DNA of 64,000 bases, taken from Dermatophilus congolensis (GTDB lineage: Bacteria > Actinomycetota > Actinomycetes > Actinomycetales > Dermatophilaceae). The notes below the pieces were generated by a model. That model made no database searches, was not told the DNA's origin, and was given only the letters and a program-made list of their open reading frames with translations. The position numbers and the translations under genes are program-made. The stretch lies in assembly GCA_030538115.1 (NCBI GenBank), contig JAUNUP010000002.1:124001-188000 (forward strand), written 5' to 3'. Shown here piece after piece: positions 1 to 7,676 of this stretch (positions are counted from its first letter, which is position 1; every line of letters starts with the position of its first letter).

Positions 1-53
1 GGCATGCCCTCGGTGTGGCTGTCGACGGCGTGGTAGACGACCTTGCTGCGCAT
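1..53 (-). CDS. Proline racemase / hydroxyproline epimerase family protein (5' end only)
   Basis: Only the first 17 codons are inside the window; the gene runs off the left edge. The start ATG (51-53) has an SD (AGAGGAGAA) just upstream, and the protein begins MRSKVVYHAVDSHTEGMP. The VDSHTEGMP motif is a recognisable N-terminus of proline racemase-fold enzymes (proline racemase, 4-hydroxyproline 2-epimerase). It is the last visible gene of the minus-strand operon that starts at 5403, 59 bases after the FAD subunit. In that setting the likely job is epimerising trans-4-hydroxy-L-proline to cis-4-hydroxy-D-proline, the substrate of the adjacent dehydrogenase. The catalytic cysteines lie outside the window, so family membership is fairly sure and exact activity is not. 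Confidence 0.75.
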   Translation of the reverse strand, partial: MRSKVVYHAVDSHTEGM

Positions 54-112
54 GCGTTCTCCTCTGGCTTCGTCTCGGATTTCGGGCGGGTGGTGTGGGG
101 TCTGGGGGCGGA

Positions 113-1570
113 TCAGCCGTCGGTCTCGGCCGCGAGCGCCCCGAGCGGCACCGGCGAGGCGACGAGCCGCTCGATCGCGGCCGTGCTGCGCGCCGGGCTC
201 GACGGGGCCGCGGGGTTCGCCTCGCCCACGAGGCAGTCGACCGCTGAGGAGCACATGCGTCCCTGGCACCAGCCCATGCCGGCTCGGGTGAGTTGCTTGA
301 CCTGGCGGACACTGTCGGCGCCGTCTGCCACGGCCTCACGGATGACGCCCGCCTCGACCTCCTCGCAGCGGCAGACCGTCGCGGAGTCGGGCAGCCATCG
401 CGTCCACGAGTCCGGCACCGGGTGGGTGGCGTGCATCGCGGCGGCGAACGCGCGGTGACGTGCGACGATGCCGCGCACGGAGGCGAGGCGCCTCCCCGAC
501 GTGCTTGCCCGTGCCCCCGCATCGGCGAGCACCGCCTCGGCGGCGAGTTGCCCCTCCCGCAGGGCGAGCTCTGCACCTCCGACACCGCTGACCTCGCCCG
601 CCGCATAAACGCCCGCGACGCTCGTGCGCCCGGAGTCGTCCACGGCGACGACCTCGTTGCCGTCATGGCCGTCCGCTAGGTCGCAGCCGAGCGTCACCAG
701 GAGGTCGAGTTGCGGCACGAATCCCCATCCGACACCCACCGCGTCGACGGCGATGTCCCGTGAGTGACCGGGCACGATCTGCCCGGCACGATCCAACCGC
801 GCCAGCGTCACCGAGGTGACCCGGTCGGCGCCGCTCGCGGCCACGACCGCAGTGCGCTGAAGCAGCGAGATCCGGTGACGCGCCAGCTCGGCCGCGTACT
901 CGCCACCCTCGACGAGCTTGCCCGGCACTCCCACTGCGACCTGCACCTTCGTCGCCCATCCCGCGAACGAACCGGCCTCGCACACGGCGAGTACCCGGGC
1001 TCCGGCGCGGGCCAGCCCGACCGCCACCGGCAGCAGGAACGGCCCGGTACCCCCGAGCACGACGCGAGTGCCCGCGGTGACCGCGTTGCCCTTGAGCAGC
1101 GCCTGCAGCGCCCCGGCCGTGTAGACGCCGGGCAGATCCCAGCCCTCGAACGGCAGCGGCCGGTCGAACGCACCCGTCGCGACGAGCAAGCGCCGACCGC
1201 CAAGGCGCACGGCTTTCTCCGCGCCGGGCCTCCCGGAGCGGTCGATGGCGTGCACGGTGACGAGGCCGTCGGGGCCGCGCTCCGCCGTCCACACGTGGTG
1301 GTGCAGTAACAGCCGCAGCCGCCCTGTGGCCGCGTGGTGGTCGAGGTGCCGTCGGAGCGCCCGGTACGTGCCGAGGTCGTGGTGTTGCCTGTCGTCGACG
1401 AGCACCCGCCCGTCGCGCGGAGGGTGACGCCAGTACTGCCCACCCACCTCGGCTCCGGAGTCGAGCAGGTCCACCGTGAGGCCCGCGGTCAGCGCAGTAA
1501 CGGCCGCCGCCATGCCTGCCGGTCCGGCTCCTACGACGAGAAGATCGGCGACGCGTGGATCACTGGTCAT
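113..1570 (-). CDS. FAD/NAD(P)-binding oxidoreductase, D-hydroxyproline dehydrogenase alpha-like (HcnB-like) subunit
   Basis: A 485-residue flavoprotein. The N-terminus carries a Rossmann GxGxxG (VVGAGPAGMA, about residues 12-21). The C-terminus carries a BFD-like [2Fe-2S] region with CRC near 399-401 and WCQGRMC near 433-439. This layout is that of the large subunit of three-component dehydrogenases such as hydrogen cyanide synthase HcnB, opine oxidase A and the heteromeric D-hydroxyproline dehydrogenase of pseudomonads. Its start overlaps the preceding small iron-sulfur gene by 11 bases, and the DadA-like subunit lies just upstream, so the complex is encoded gene by gene in one operon. Inferred role: part of a dehydrogenase oxidising cis-4-hydroxy-D-proline (or D-proline/N-substituted proline) to the pyrroline carboxylate. 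Confidence 0.8.
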   Translation of the reverse strand: MTSDPRVADLLVVGAGPAGMAAAVTALTAGLTVDLLDSGAEVGGQYWRHPPRDGRVLVDDRQHHDLGTYRALRRHLDHHAATGRLRLLLHHHVWTAERGPDGLVTVHAIDRSGRPGAEKAVRLGGRRLLVATGAFDRPLPFEGWDLPGVYTAGALQALLKGNAVTAGTRVVLGGTGPFLLPVAVGLARAGARVLAVCEAGSFAGWATKVQVAVGVPGKLVEGGEYAAELARHRISLLQRTAVVAASGADRVTSVTLARLDRAGQIVPGHSRDIAVDAVGVGWGFVPQLDLLVTLGCDLADGHDGNEVVAVDDSGRTSVAGVYAAGEVSGVGGAELALREGQLAAEAVLADAGARASTSGRRLASVRGIVARHRAFAAAMHATHPVPDSWTRWLPDSATVCRCEEVEAGVIREAVADGADSVRQVKQLTRAGMGWCQGRMCSSAVDCLVGEANPAAPSSPARSTAAIERLVASPVPLGALAAETDG

Positions 1571-1820
1571 GGCCGGTCGCCTCCTGGGTGGTCACATCGA
1601 GGGCATCGGAGGCGGGCACGAGGCAGGCGCGCTGGTTCGGGTGCCCGTCCACTGTGACCAGGCAGTCGAAGCACACGCCGATGCCGCAGAAGATGCCGCG
1701 AGGTGTCGATTCCAGGCGAGTCGTTCGCCACGAGCGTCGCCCGGAGGCGAGCAGCGCAGCCCCCACGGTCTGCCCCGGTACGTAGTCGACGGGGTCGCCG
1801 TCGAAGCGGAACTCGCTCAT
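1560..1820 (-). CDS. (2Fe-2S)-binding protein, small subunit (HcnA-like) of the hydroxyproline dehydrogenase
   Basis: An 86-residue protein. Residues 45-66 carry the cysteine array C-x4-C-x2-C ... C (FCGIGVCFDC, then RACL), the plant-type ferredoxin fold ligand pattern found in HcnA and in the gamma subunits of three-part amino acid dehydrogenases. The N-terminus (FRFDGDPVDYVPGQTVGAAL) is the usual beta-grasp start. The ATG overlaps the stop of the DadA-like gene (ATGA, 1817-1820), and the 3' end overlaps the FAD subunit by 11 bases, so all three are translationally coupled. It should pass electrons between the two flavin subunits. The gene is easy to miss because a much longer spurious reading frame covers it. 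Confidence 0.85.
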   Translation of the reverse strand: MSEFRFDGDPVDYVPGQTVGAALLASGRRSWRTTRLESTPRGIFCGIGVCFDCLVTVDGHPNQRACLVPASDALDVTTQEATGHDQ

Positions 1821-2977
1821 GGCTTCTCCTCGTCGGGCTCCTCGATGAGCCTGTCGGGCAGCAGAGCGCGGGCGCTGCCACCTGCCGCGGCGTCGACGTC
1901 GCCGCCGGTGAGGTGCGCTGCGACGAGATCGCCCGTGGCGGGCGCCAACCCGATGCCTGCTCCCTCGTGGCCGCACGCGTGTACGAGCCCGGGCACCCGC
2001 GGGTCGGGTCCGATCACGGGCAGGTGGTCGGGACAGTACGGCCGGAACCCGCGGTACACGCGCATGAGCTGCAGCCCCGCGAGACGCGGGAACAGCGTCA
2101 CCGCCTGCCGGGCCAGCGTCGCCACGGTGCTCGGCGCCATCGTCATGTCGTACCCCACCCGCTCGCGGCTGGCCCCGATGAGTACGGTTCCGCCACGGGT
2201 CGATTCGACCACGACCGAGGTCTCGAGCCCCTCGGTGGAGGCCGCTACGTTGGCGACGTAGTCGGCCGAGTACACCTTGTGCCGGATGAACGGCGTGGTC
2301 GGCTCGGTGACGAGGATGAACCCGCGCCGCGGCAGTACCGGAACCTCGCCGCCGAGGCGTCGCCCCACCTCTCCGCCCCACGTGCCGGAGGCGTTCACCA
2401 CGGCATCGGCCTCGAACAGGCCCTGATCGGTGCGCACCCCGGCGAGGCGCCCTCCGCGGTGCAGGCCGGAGGTGACCTCGTGGCCCGAAACGAACCGCGC
2501 GCCGCGACGCCGCGCCTCGGCGAGCAGCGCATGTGCTGCGAGCACAGGCTGCACCTGGGCGTCCTGCGGGTACCAGATGCCCTGTCCGATCTCGGGGGCG
2601 AGATCGGGCTCGAGGGAGTGCGGGTCGTCGATCACCTCGGCGTCGACGCCGGTATCGCGCTGCGACGCCGCGAGCCGTCTCAGCTCGGGCAACAGCGCAG
2701 GGTCGGCCGACGTCACGACGCCGCCCTTGCGCTCGTACTCGAGCGCGTCGTCCCCGACCTCGTCGGCAAGCTCGGCCCACCGGCGCGAACTCACCAGGGC
2801 GAGGTCGAGCTCCGGCCCTGGGGCCTTGTCAGAGACGAGCACGTTGCCCTCACCCCGGCTCGTGGTGCCGCTGCCCACCGGGCCACGGTCGATCACCGTG
2901 ACCTCGCATCCGGCCCGGGTGAGCGCGAGGGCCGTACACGAACCCACGATCCCCGCGCCCACGACGACGACGCGCAT
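1817..2977 (-). CDS. DadA/glycine oxidase-type FAD-dependent oxidoreductase, D-hydroxyproline dehydrogenase beta-like subunit
   Basis: A 386-residue member of the DAO (D-amino acid oxidase) superfamily. It opens with an ADP-binding fold, MRVVVVGAGIVGSCTA, and ends with the family's GxxPVIGPDPRVPGLVHACG-like segment near residues 325-345, which contacts the isoalloxazine. This is the catalytic (HcnC/DadA-like) subunit expected beside the HcnA- and HcnB-like genes. Known relatives oxidise D-amino acids, glycine, opines or cis-4-hydroxy-D-proline. The deaminase and semialdehyde dehydrogenase upstream make D-hydroxyproline the best substrate guess. A gap of 46 bases separates it from the aldehyde dehydrogenase gene, and the ATG is the first codon of a clean N-terminus. 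Confidence 0.82.
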   Translation of the reverse strand: MRVVVVGAGIVGSCTALALTRAGCEVTVIDRGPVGSGTTSRGEGNVLVSDKAPGPELDLALVSSRRWAELADEVGDDALEYERKGGVVTSADPALLPELRRLAASQRDTGVDAEVIDDPHSLEPDLAPEIGQGIWYPQDAQVQPVLAAHALLAEARRRGARFVSGHEVTSGLHRGGRLAGVRTDQGLFEADAVVNASGTWGGEVGRRLGGEVPVLPRRGFILVTEPTTPFIRHKVYSADYVANVAASTEGLETSVVVESTRGGTVLIGASRERVGYDMTMAPSTVATLARQAVTLFPRLAGLQLMRVYRGFRPYCPDHLPVIGPDPRVPGLVHACGHEGAGIGLAPATGDLVAAHLTGGDVDAAAGGSARALLPDRLIEEPDEEKP

Positions 2978-3023
2978 TGCAACCTCCCTGTTCAGCGCAG
3001 CGGTCCAGCCAACGAGGCGTGCC

Positions 3024-4511
3024 TCAGGGAGCCGCGACCCACACGGTCATCAGCTCGCGGTACCCGTCGAGCGCCTCGGGTCCGTTGTCACGGCCCCAGA
3101 ATCCCGACTGGCGCAGCCCTCCGAACGGCGTCGCCACCGTACCCTCGCTGTACCCGTTGATCGCGAGCGTGCCGACTCGGATCTGGTCGGTCCACCACTT
3201 CGTGGTCGGCAGGTGCTCGCACCACACCGTGGAGGCGAGGCCGTACGACTCACCGTTGACGAGCCGCACCGCCTCCTCGCGAGTGTCGACGCGCATGACC
3301 TGCGCGACCGGACCGAACACCTCGTCCGTGCTCAGGTGCGTGCCCTCGGGCACCCCCTGCAGCAGCGTCGGTGCCACCCAGAACCCGTTGCCCTCGGGCA
3401 TGTTCTCCGTGCGGGACAGCACAGTCGCGCCCGCCTCAACGGCCTCGTCGACCCACGACACGATGCGATCGCGCGCCTCGGCGTTGATGACCGGCCCCAT
3501 CGCCGAGTCGTCCGAGAACGGGTCACCGACCGTGAAGTTCCCGGCCTCGGCCACGAGGGCCTGCACGAACGCGTCGTAGCCCTGCTCGGCTCCGATGTAG
3601 ACGATGCGGGAGGTCGCGGTGCAGTTCTGCCCGGCCTGCCCGAACGCGGCGCCGATGATGTCGCCCGCGGTGCCGGCGACGTCGTCGGTGTGCTCGGAGT
3701 CGATGATGTAGGCGGCCCGTCCGCCCAGTTCGAGCGAGACGCGCTTGAGGTTCGACTCGGCGGAGTACTTCAAGAATCGCCGGCCCACCTCTCCGGAGCC
3801 GGTGAACGTGAGCATGTCGACGTCGTCGTGGAGGCCGAGCGCCTGGCCGACACCGGGCCCGTCGCCGACGAGCACGTTGACGACGCCGTCGGGCACCCCC
3901 GCCTCGCGGGCGATCTCGGCGAAGAGCAGGGCGCTGAGCACCGAGTCCTCGGCCGGTTTGATGACGAGCGTGCAGCCGGCCGCGAGCGCGGGAGCGACCT
4001 TCCAGCCCAGCATCGCGATGGGGAAGTTCCACGGCAGCACCACGCCGACCACGCCGATCGGCACGCCGCGCACCCAGCCCCAACCGGAGGAGTCCTGCAG
4101 TTGGCGGCCCTCGTGGTGCTCGGTGAGGTCGGCGAAGAAGCGCAGGTTGGCGACCACGTCTTCGACGTCGCCCTCGACGCTGAGCGCGAAGACCTTGCCG
4201 GCCTCGACCGCGTCGAGGTAGGAGATGTCGCTCGCGTGTTCGTGGACGAGGTCGGCGAGGCGACGGATCGTCTCGGCGCGGGTGGCTGCGTCGTTCGCCC
4301 ACGCGCCGTCTTCGAACGCCTCCCGCGCTGTGCGCACGGCCTCGTCGACCTGCTCCGGTGACGCCCCCGCCAGCGTGCCGAGCGACTCACCGGTCGCGGG
4401 GTTGATGAGGTCGAGGGCCGGGCCCTGCCCCTGGGTCAGCTTGCCGCCGACGTGTACCCCGAGCTGACGCTCGAGAACATCCGTGAGAAACGATGTGGCT
4501 CGCTCAGACAT
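3024..4511 (-). CDS. Aldehyde dehydrogenase, probable 2-oxoglutarate semialdehyde (2,5-dioxovalerate) dehydrogenase
   Basis: A 495-residue NAD(P)-dependent aldehyde dehydrogenase of normal length. The general-base glutamate is in SLELGG (about residue 260) and the nucleophilic cysteine in GQNCTATS (about 294). The NAD-binding motif FTGSGEVG precedes them. The start ATG overlaps the stop of the DapA-like gene by 8 bases, so the two are coupled. In the trans-4-hydroxyproline pathway the DapA-family deaminase yields 2-oxoglutarate semialdehyde, and an aldehyde dehydrogenase converts it to 2-oxoglutarate; the gene order fits exactly. The assignment of substrate is from context, because ALDH sequences alone do not fix it. 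Confidence 0.82.
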   Translation of the reverse strand: MSERATSFLTDVLERQLGVHVGGKLTQGQGPALDLINPATGESLGTLAGASPEQVDEAVRTAREAFEDGAWANDAATRAETIRRLADLVHEHASDISYLDAVEAGKVFALSVEGDVEDVVANLRFFADLTEHHEGRQLQDSSGWGWVRGVPIGVVGVVLPWNFPIAMLGWKVAPALAAGCTLVIKPAEDSVLSALLFAEIAREAGVPDGVVNVLVGDGPGVGQALGLHDDVDMLTFTGSGEVGRRFLKYSAESNLKRVSLELGGRAAYIIDSEHTDDVAGTAGDIIGAAFGQAGQNCTATSRIVYIGAEQGYDAFVQALVAEAGNFTVGDPFSDDSAMGPVINAEARDRIVSWVDEAVEAGATVLSRTENMPEGNGFWVAPTLLQGVPEGTHLSTDEVFGPVAQVMRVDTREEAVRLVNGESYGLASTVWCEHLPTTKWWTDQIRVGTLAINGYSEGTVATPFGGLRQSGFWGRDNGPEALDGYRELMTVWVAAP

Positions 4512-5403
4512 TGGCTTTCTCCTGCTCGATGGCGGCGACTGCTTCGACGACGGCGGCGATCTCCTCGGCGGGCGCGGTCGGCAGCGGCGAGCGAACCGGC
4601 CCCTGCTCGATACCGAACTCGTCGAGCGCCCCCTTGATGAGAGAGATGAACGCGGAACTGCCCTCGATGAGACCGAGGGGCGTTGCGAGGCGGCGCCACA
4701 GTTCGACGGCGCCGTTCCAGTCGCCCTCCCGTGCGAGCGACCAGAGCCGCACGCACGACTGGGGTGCGAGATAGGCGGAGGCCGCGACCCACCCGGTGGC
4801 GCCCTGCGTGAACCCCTCGAGCGCGATGCCGTCGGCGCCCACGAACACCTCGACCTTGTCGCCGAGGGCCTGCCGCAGTTCGAGCACGCGGGTGGCGGCC
4901 CCCGAGGTCTCCTTCACGCTCCAGAAGGTCTCGCGCGCGAGCAGCGGCTCGAGGTGCTGCGGCAGCATGTCGACGCCGGTGGAGTGGGGGTTGTTGTAGA
5001 CCATCACCGGCAGCGCGCTGCGCTCGAGCACGGAGTCGAGCGCCGACACGGCGACCTCCGGGGCGAGACCGCCGTAGAACGGAGGCGTGATCATCGCCCC
5101 CTGAGCCCCGGCAGCGGCCGCCTGCTCGATGAGCGTGACCATCTCGTCGGGTCGGTAGGCCATGCACCCCACGATCACGGGCACCCGCCCGTTCACGACC
5201 TCAACGGTGTGGCGCACCTGGGCCTCACGCTCTGCGGGCGTGAGCGCGAGGGCCTCACCGGTCGCACCCTGGGTGAGGATTCCGTCGACACCGGCAGCGA
5301 GCACGCGTTCGAGCCCCCGTGTCAACACCTCCGGCGACGGTTCTCCGCCAGCCCCGTAGGGGGTTGTCGGGACCGCGAAAACACCCTGCATGGGCTGTGT
5401 CAT
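4504..5403 (-). CDS. DapA-family lyase, probable pyrroline-4-hydroxy-2-carboxylate deaminase
   Basis: A 299-residue class I aldolase-fold protein of the DapA/NAL family. The Schiff-base lysine is in WSVKETSGA (about residue 163), the conserved tyrosine in VYNNP (about 138), and the phosphate/carboxylate loop reads GATGE where true DapA has GTTGE. It is the first gene of the minus-strand operon, and a shared operator (5431-5446) lies 27 bases upstream. Because it is followed directly by an aldehyde dehydrogenase and a three-part D-hydroxyproline dehydrogenase, deamination of 1-pyrroline-4-hydroxy-2-carboxylate to 2-oxoglutarate semialdehyde is the likely reaction rather than lysine biosynthesis. 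An alternative in-frame ATG lies four codons downstream. Confidence 0.8.
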   Translation of the reverse strand: MTQPMQGVFAVPTTPYGAGGEPSPEVLTRGLERVLAAGVDGILTQGATGEALALTPAEREAQVRHTVEVVNGRVPVIVGCMAYRPDEMVTLIEQAAAAGAQGAMITPPFYGGLAPEVAVSALDSVLERSALPVMVYNNPHSTGVDMLPQHLEPLLARETFWSVKETSGAATRVLELRQALGDKVEVFVGADGIALEGFTQGATGWVAASAYLAPQSCVRLWSLAREGDWNGAVELWRRLATPLGLIEGSSAFISLIKGALDEFGIEQGPVRSPLPTAPAEEIAAVVEAVAAIEQEKANV

Positions 5404-5430
5404 GGCGTCGCCTTTCTCTGCCGTGAGGTT

Positions 5431-5446
5431 TGTGCAATATTACATA
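5431..5446. promoter_or_regulatory. Shared 16-bp operator, copy 1 (deaminase operon / demethylase divergent region)
   Basis: TGTGCAATATTACATA. The reverse complement TATGTAATATTGCACA matches copy 2 (7616-7631) at 15 of 16 positions and copy 3 (17470-17485) at 13 of 16. Core form is TGT-N8-ACA. It lies 27 bases before the deaminase start and 62 bases before the demethylase start, so one site could control both directions. The cognate regulator is not in the window; a GntR-type protein is a guess. Confidence 0.7.
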
Positions 5447-5508
5447 CCACAATCGCAGGCGCCGCCAGAGCCGAGCGAAGTTGTACGTAGTTTCTCGAGG
5501 GAGTTCGC

Positions 5509-7557
5509 ATGGCCGCTACCCACATTGACCCCCTGCTGCAGCCGTACACCCTCAAGGGGCTAACACTCCGCAATCGCGTCGTGAGCACCTCCCATGAGCC
5601 CGCCTACGGCGAAGACGGCCTGCCGAAAGACCGGTACCGCCTTTACCACCTGGAGAAGGCGCGCGGAGGCGTGGGACTGACGATGATGGGCGGCTCGGCG
5701 GTCGTCTCACCCGACTCCCCGCCCTCGTTCGGCAATCTACTGCTCTACAAAGACGAGATCGTGCCGTGGCTGCGCCGCCTCACCGACGACGTGCACGACG
5801 CCGGGGCGGCCGTGATGTGCCAGGTCACGCACCTGGGGCGCCGCACCAGCAATTACACCGACGACTGGCTGCCGGTCGTGTACTCCTCCCCCCTGCGCGA
5901 GCCGGCCCACCGCTCGTTCCCGAAGCAGGCCGAAGACTGGGACATCGACCGCATCGTTCGTCACTTCGCCGAGGCCGCGCAGCGCTGCGAGGCCGGCGGG
6001 CTCGACGGCATCGAGCTGATGTCGTACGGACACCTGCTCGACGGGTTCGTCTCGCCGTTCACCAACCGGCGCGACGACGAGTTCGGCGGCAGCTTCGAGA
6101 ACCGCATCGAGTTCCCACTGCGGGTCATCCGGGCGATCAAGCAGGTCACCGACCCCGGCTTCGTACTCGGAATCCGCATGAGCCTCGACGAGAACCGTGA
6201 GGGCGGGCTCGGCCAGGAGGAGGCCGTGCGCGCCCTGAAGACGTACGCGCAGGAGGGTGTCGACTTCGTCAGCACGATCAGGGGCACGATCGAGAGCGAC
6301 AACACGCTCGCCCGCGTCATCCCGTCGATGGGCACGCCGTCGGCTCCGTTCATCGAGTGGACGGGCCAGATCCGCCGCGAGGTCGGCATCCCAGTGATGC
6401 ACGCCTCCCGCGTCGCCGACGTCGCCACCGCCCGATACGCGGTGCGCGAGGGACTGGTCGATCTCATCGGCATGACCCGCGCCCAGATCGCCGACCCGCA
6501 CCTCGTCCGCAAGATCGCCAGCCGGCAGGAAGACCGCATCCGCCCGTGCGTGGGTGCGAACTACTGCCTCGACGCGATCTACCAGTCGGGCGACGCGAAG
6601 TGCGTACACAACCCTGCGACCGGACGCGAGCAGACGCTGGCCCACGAGATCGCGCCCACCGACGGCGAGAAGCTGCGCGCCGTCGTGGTCGGCGCCGGTC
6701 CGGCAGGCCTGGAGGCGGCTCGCGTGCTCGGCGCCCGCGGCCACGACGTCGTGCTCTTCGAGGCCGCCGACCACGCGGGCGGGCAGATTCGCCTCACTCA
6801 GAGCTCACCGCATCGCCGCGACCTCATCGGGATCGTCGACTGGCGCCTCGACGAAGCCCGCCACCACGGGGTCGACATCCGCCTCAACACCTACGTCGAG
6901 GCCGACGACGTGCTCGCCGAGAACCCCGACCTCGTCATCGTGGCGACCGGCGGAGTGCCGAACACGGAATTCCTGCAGGAGGGGGCCAACCTGGTCAACG
7001 ACGTGTGGGACGTGATGGGAGGGGCGATGCGCGCCTCCGGCGACGTACTCGTCTTCGACGACGCAGGCGGGCACGCCGTCCTCGACGCCGCCGAGACCCT
7101 GGCGCTCAAGGGGTGCCGGGTCGAGTTCGTCACGCCCGAGCGTTCCGTCGCACCCGACGTGGGCTCGATGAACTCCCCGGCCTACCTCAAGACCTTCGCC
7201 GAGAAGGGCGTGGTCATCACACTTCCGTACTACCTGCGGCGGGTGCGCAAGAGCAGCGACGGCCGCCTGGAGGCCGTGCTGTGGAGCGAGTACGCCGACC
7301 TGGAGGTGACCCGGGTGGTCGACCACGTGGTCGTCGACCACGGCACCCTGCCGATGGCCGACGTGTACGACGAACTCAAGCCCCGCTCCCGCAACGGCGG
7401 AGAGGTCGACCTCGACGCACTCCTGCGCAACGAGCCACAGTCCGCGGTCCGCAATCCCGAAGGGTCGTTCCGGCTGTTCCGCATCGGAGATGCCGTGAGC
7501 AGCAGAAACATTCACGCCGCGATCTACGACGCCCTGCGGCTGTGCCAGGTGCTTTGA
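5509..7557 (+). CDS. Old Yellow Enzyme-family oxidoreductase, N-methylproline demethylase-like (TMADH family)
   Basis: A 682-residue protein. It has an N-terminal FMN TIM-barrel (residues 1-350) of the 2,4-dienoyl-CoA reductase/trimethylamine dehydrogenase family, a short Fe-S linker (CVGANYC ... KC near 350-368), and a C-terminal FAD/NAD domain beginning VVVGAGPAGLEAA near residue 391. Length and layout match the N-methylproline demethylases of stachydrine (proline betaine) catabolism. The usual linker CxxCxx(x)C is CxxAxxC here, so one canonical cluster cysteine is replaced by alanine. SD GAGGGAG precedes the ATG. It is divergent from the hydroxyproline operon and shares its operator. Inferred role: removing N-methyl groups from proline or hydroxyproline betaine derivatives before ring catabolism; the substrate is unproven and no Rieske first-step demethylase is visible. 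Confidence 0.75.
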   Translation: MAATHIDPLLQPYTLKGLTLRNRVVSTSHEPAYGEDGLPKDRYRLYHLEKARGGVGLTMMGGSAVVSPDSPPSFGNLLLYKDEIVPWLRRLTDDVHDAGAAVMCQVTHLGRRTSNYTDDWLPVVYSSPLREPAHRSFPKQAEDWDIDRIVRHFAEAAQRCEAGGLDGIELMSYGHLLDGFVSPFTNRRDDEFGGSFENRIEFPLRVIRAIKQVTDPGFVLGIRMSLDENREGGLGQEEAVRALKTYAQEGVDFVSTIRGTIESDNTLARVIPSMGTPSAPFIEWTGQIRREVGIPVMHASRVADVATARYAVREGLVDLIGMTRAQIADPHLVRKIASRQEDRIRPCVGANYCLDAIYQSGDAKCVHNPATGREQTLAHEIAPTDGEKLRAVVVGAGPAGLEAARVLGARGHDVVLFEAADHAGGQIRLTQSSPHRRDLIGIVDWRLDEARHHGVDIRLNTYVEADDVLAENPDLVIVATGGVPNTEFLQEGANLVNDVWDVMGGAMRASGDVLVFDDAGGHAVLDAAETLALKGCRVEFVTPERSVAPDVGSMNSPAYLKTFAEKGVVITLPYYLRRVRKSSDGRLEAVLWSEYADLEVTRVVDHVVVDHGTLPMADVYDELKPRSRNGGEVDLDALLRNEPQSAVRNPEGSFRLFRIGDAVSSRNIHAAIYDALRLCQVL

Positions 7558-7615
7558 GGGCTCCGTCGAAAATACCAACTCAACCCTGACAAAATCCTGG
7601 ACACCCGCACAGTGA

Positions 7616-7631
7616 TATGTAATATTGCACT
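7616..7631. promoter_or_regulatory. Shared 16-bp operator, copy 2 (symporter promoter)
   Basis: TATGTAATATTGCACT, identical over 15 bases to the reverse complement of the site at 5431-5446. It ends 45 bases before the symporter ATG, in the 119-base gap after the demethylase. The symporter therefore probably has its own regulated promoter rather than only read-through. Confidence 0.7.
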
Positions 7632-7676
7632 GCATGACCCGCAGTGTGGCGGGTACCGACCCCCAGGGGAACGACC

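Noticed and set aside
113-2977. Hydrogen cyanide synthase hcnABC
   Set aside because: Subunit layout matches, but the deaminase, semialdehyde dehydrogenase, epimerase-like genes and shared operator indicate imino-acid catabolism.
4504-5403. Annotation as lysine-biosynthetic dapA
   Set aside because: Operon partners are hydroxyproline-type catabolic enzymes, and the motif is GATGE not GTTGE; no other lysine genes are near.
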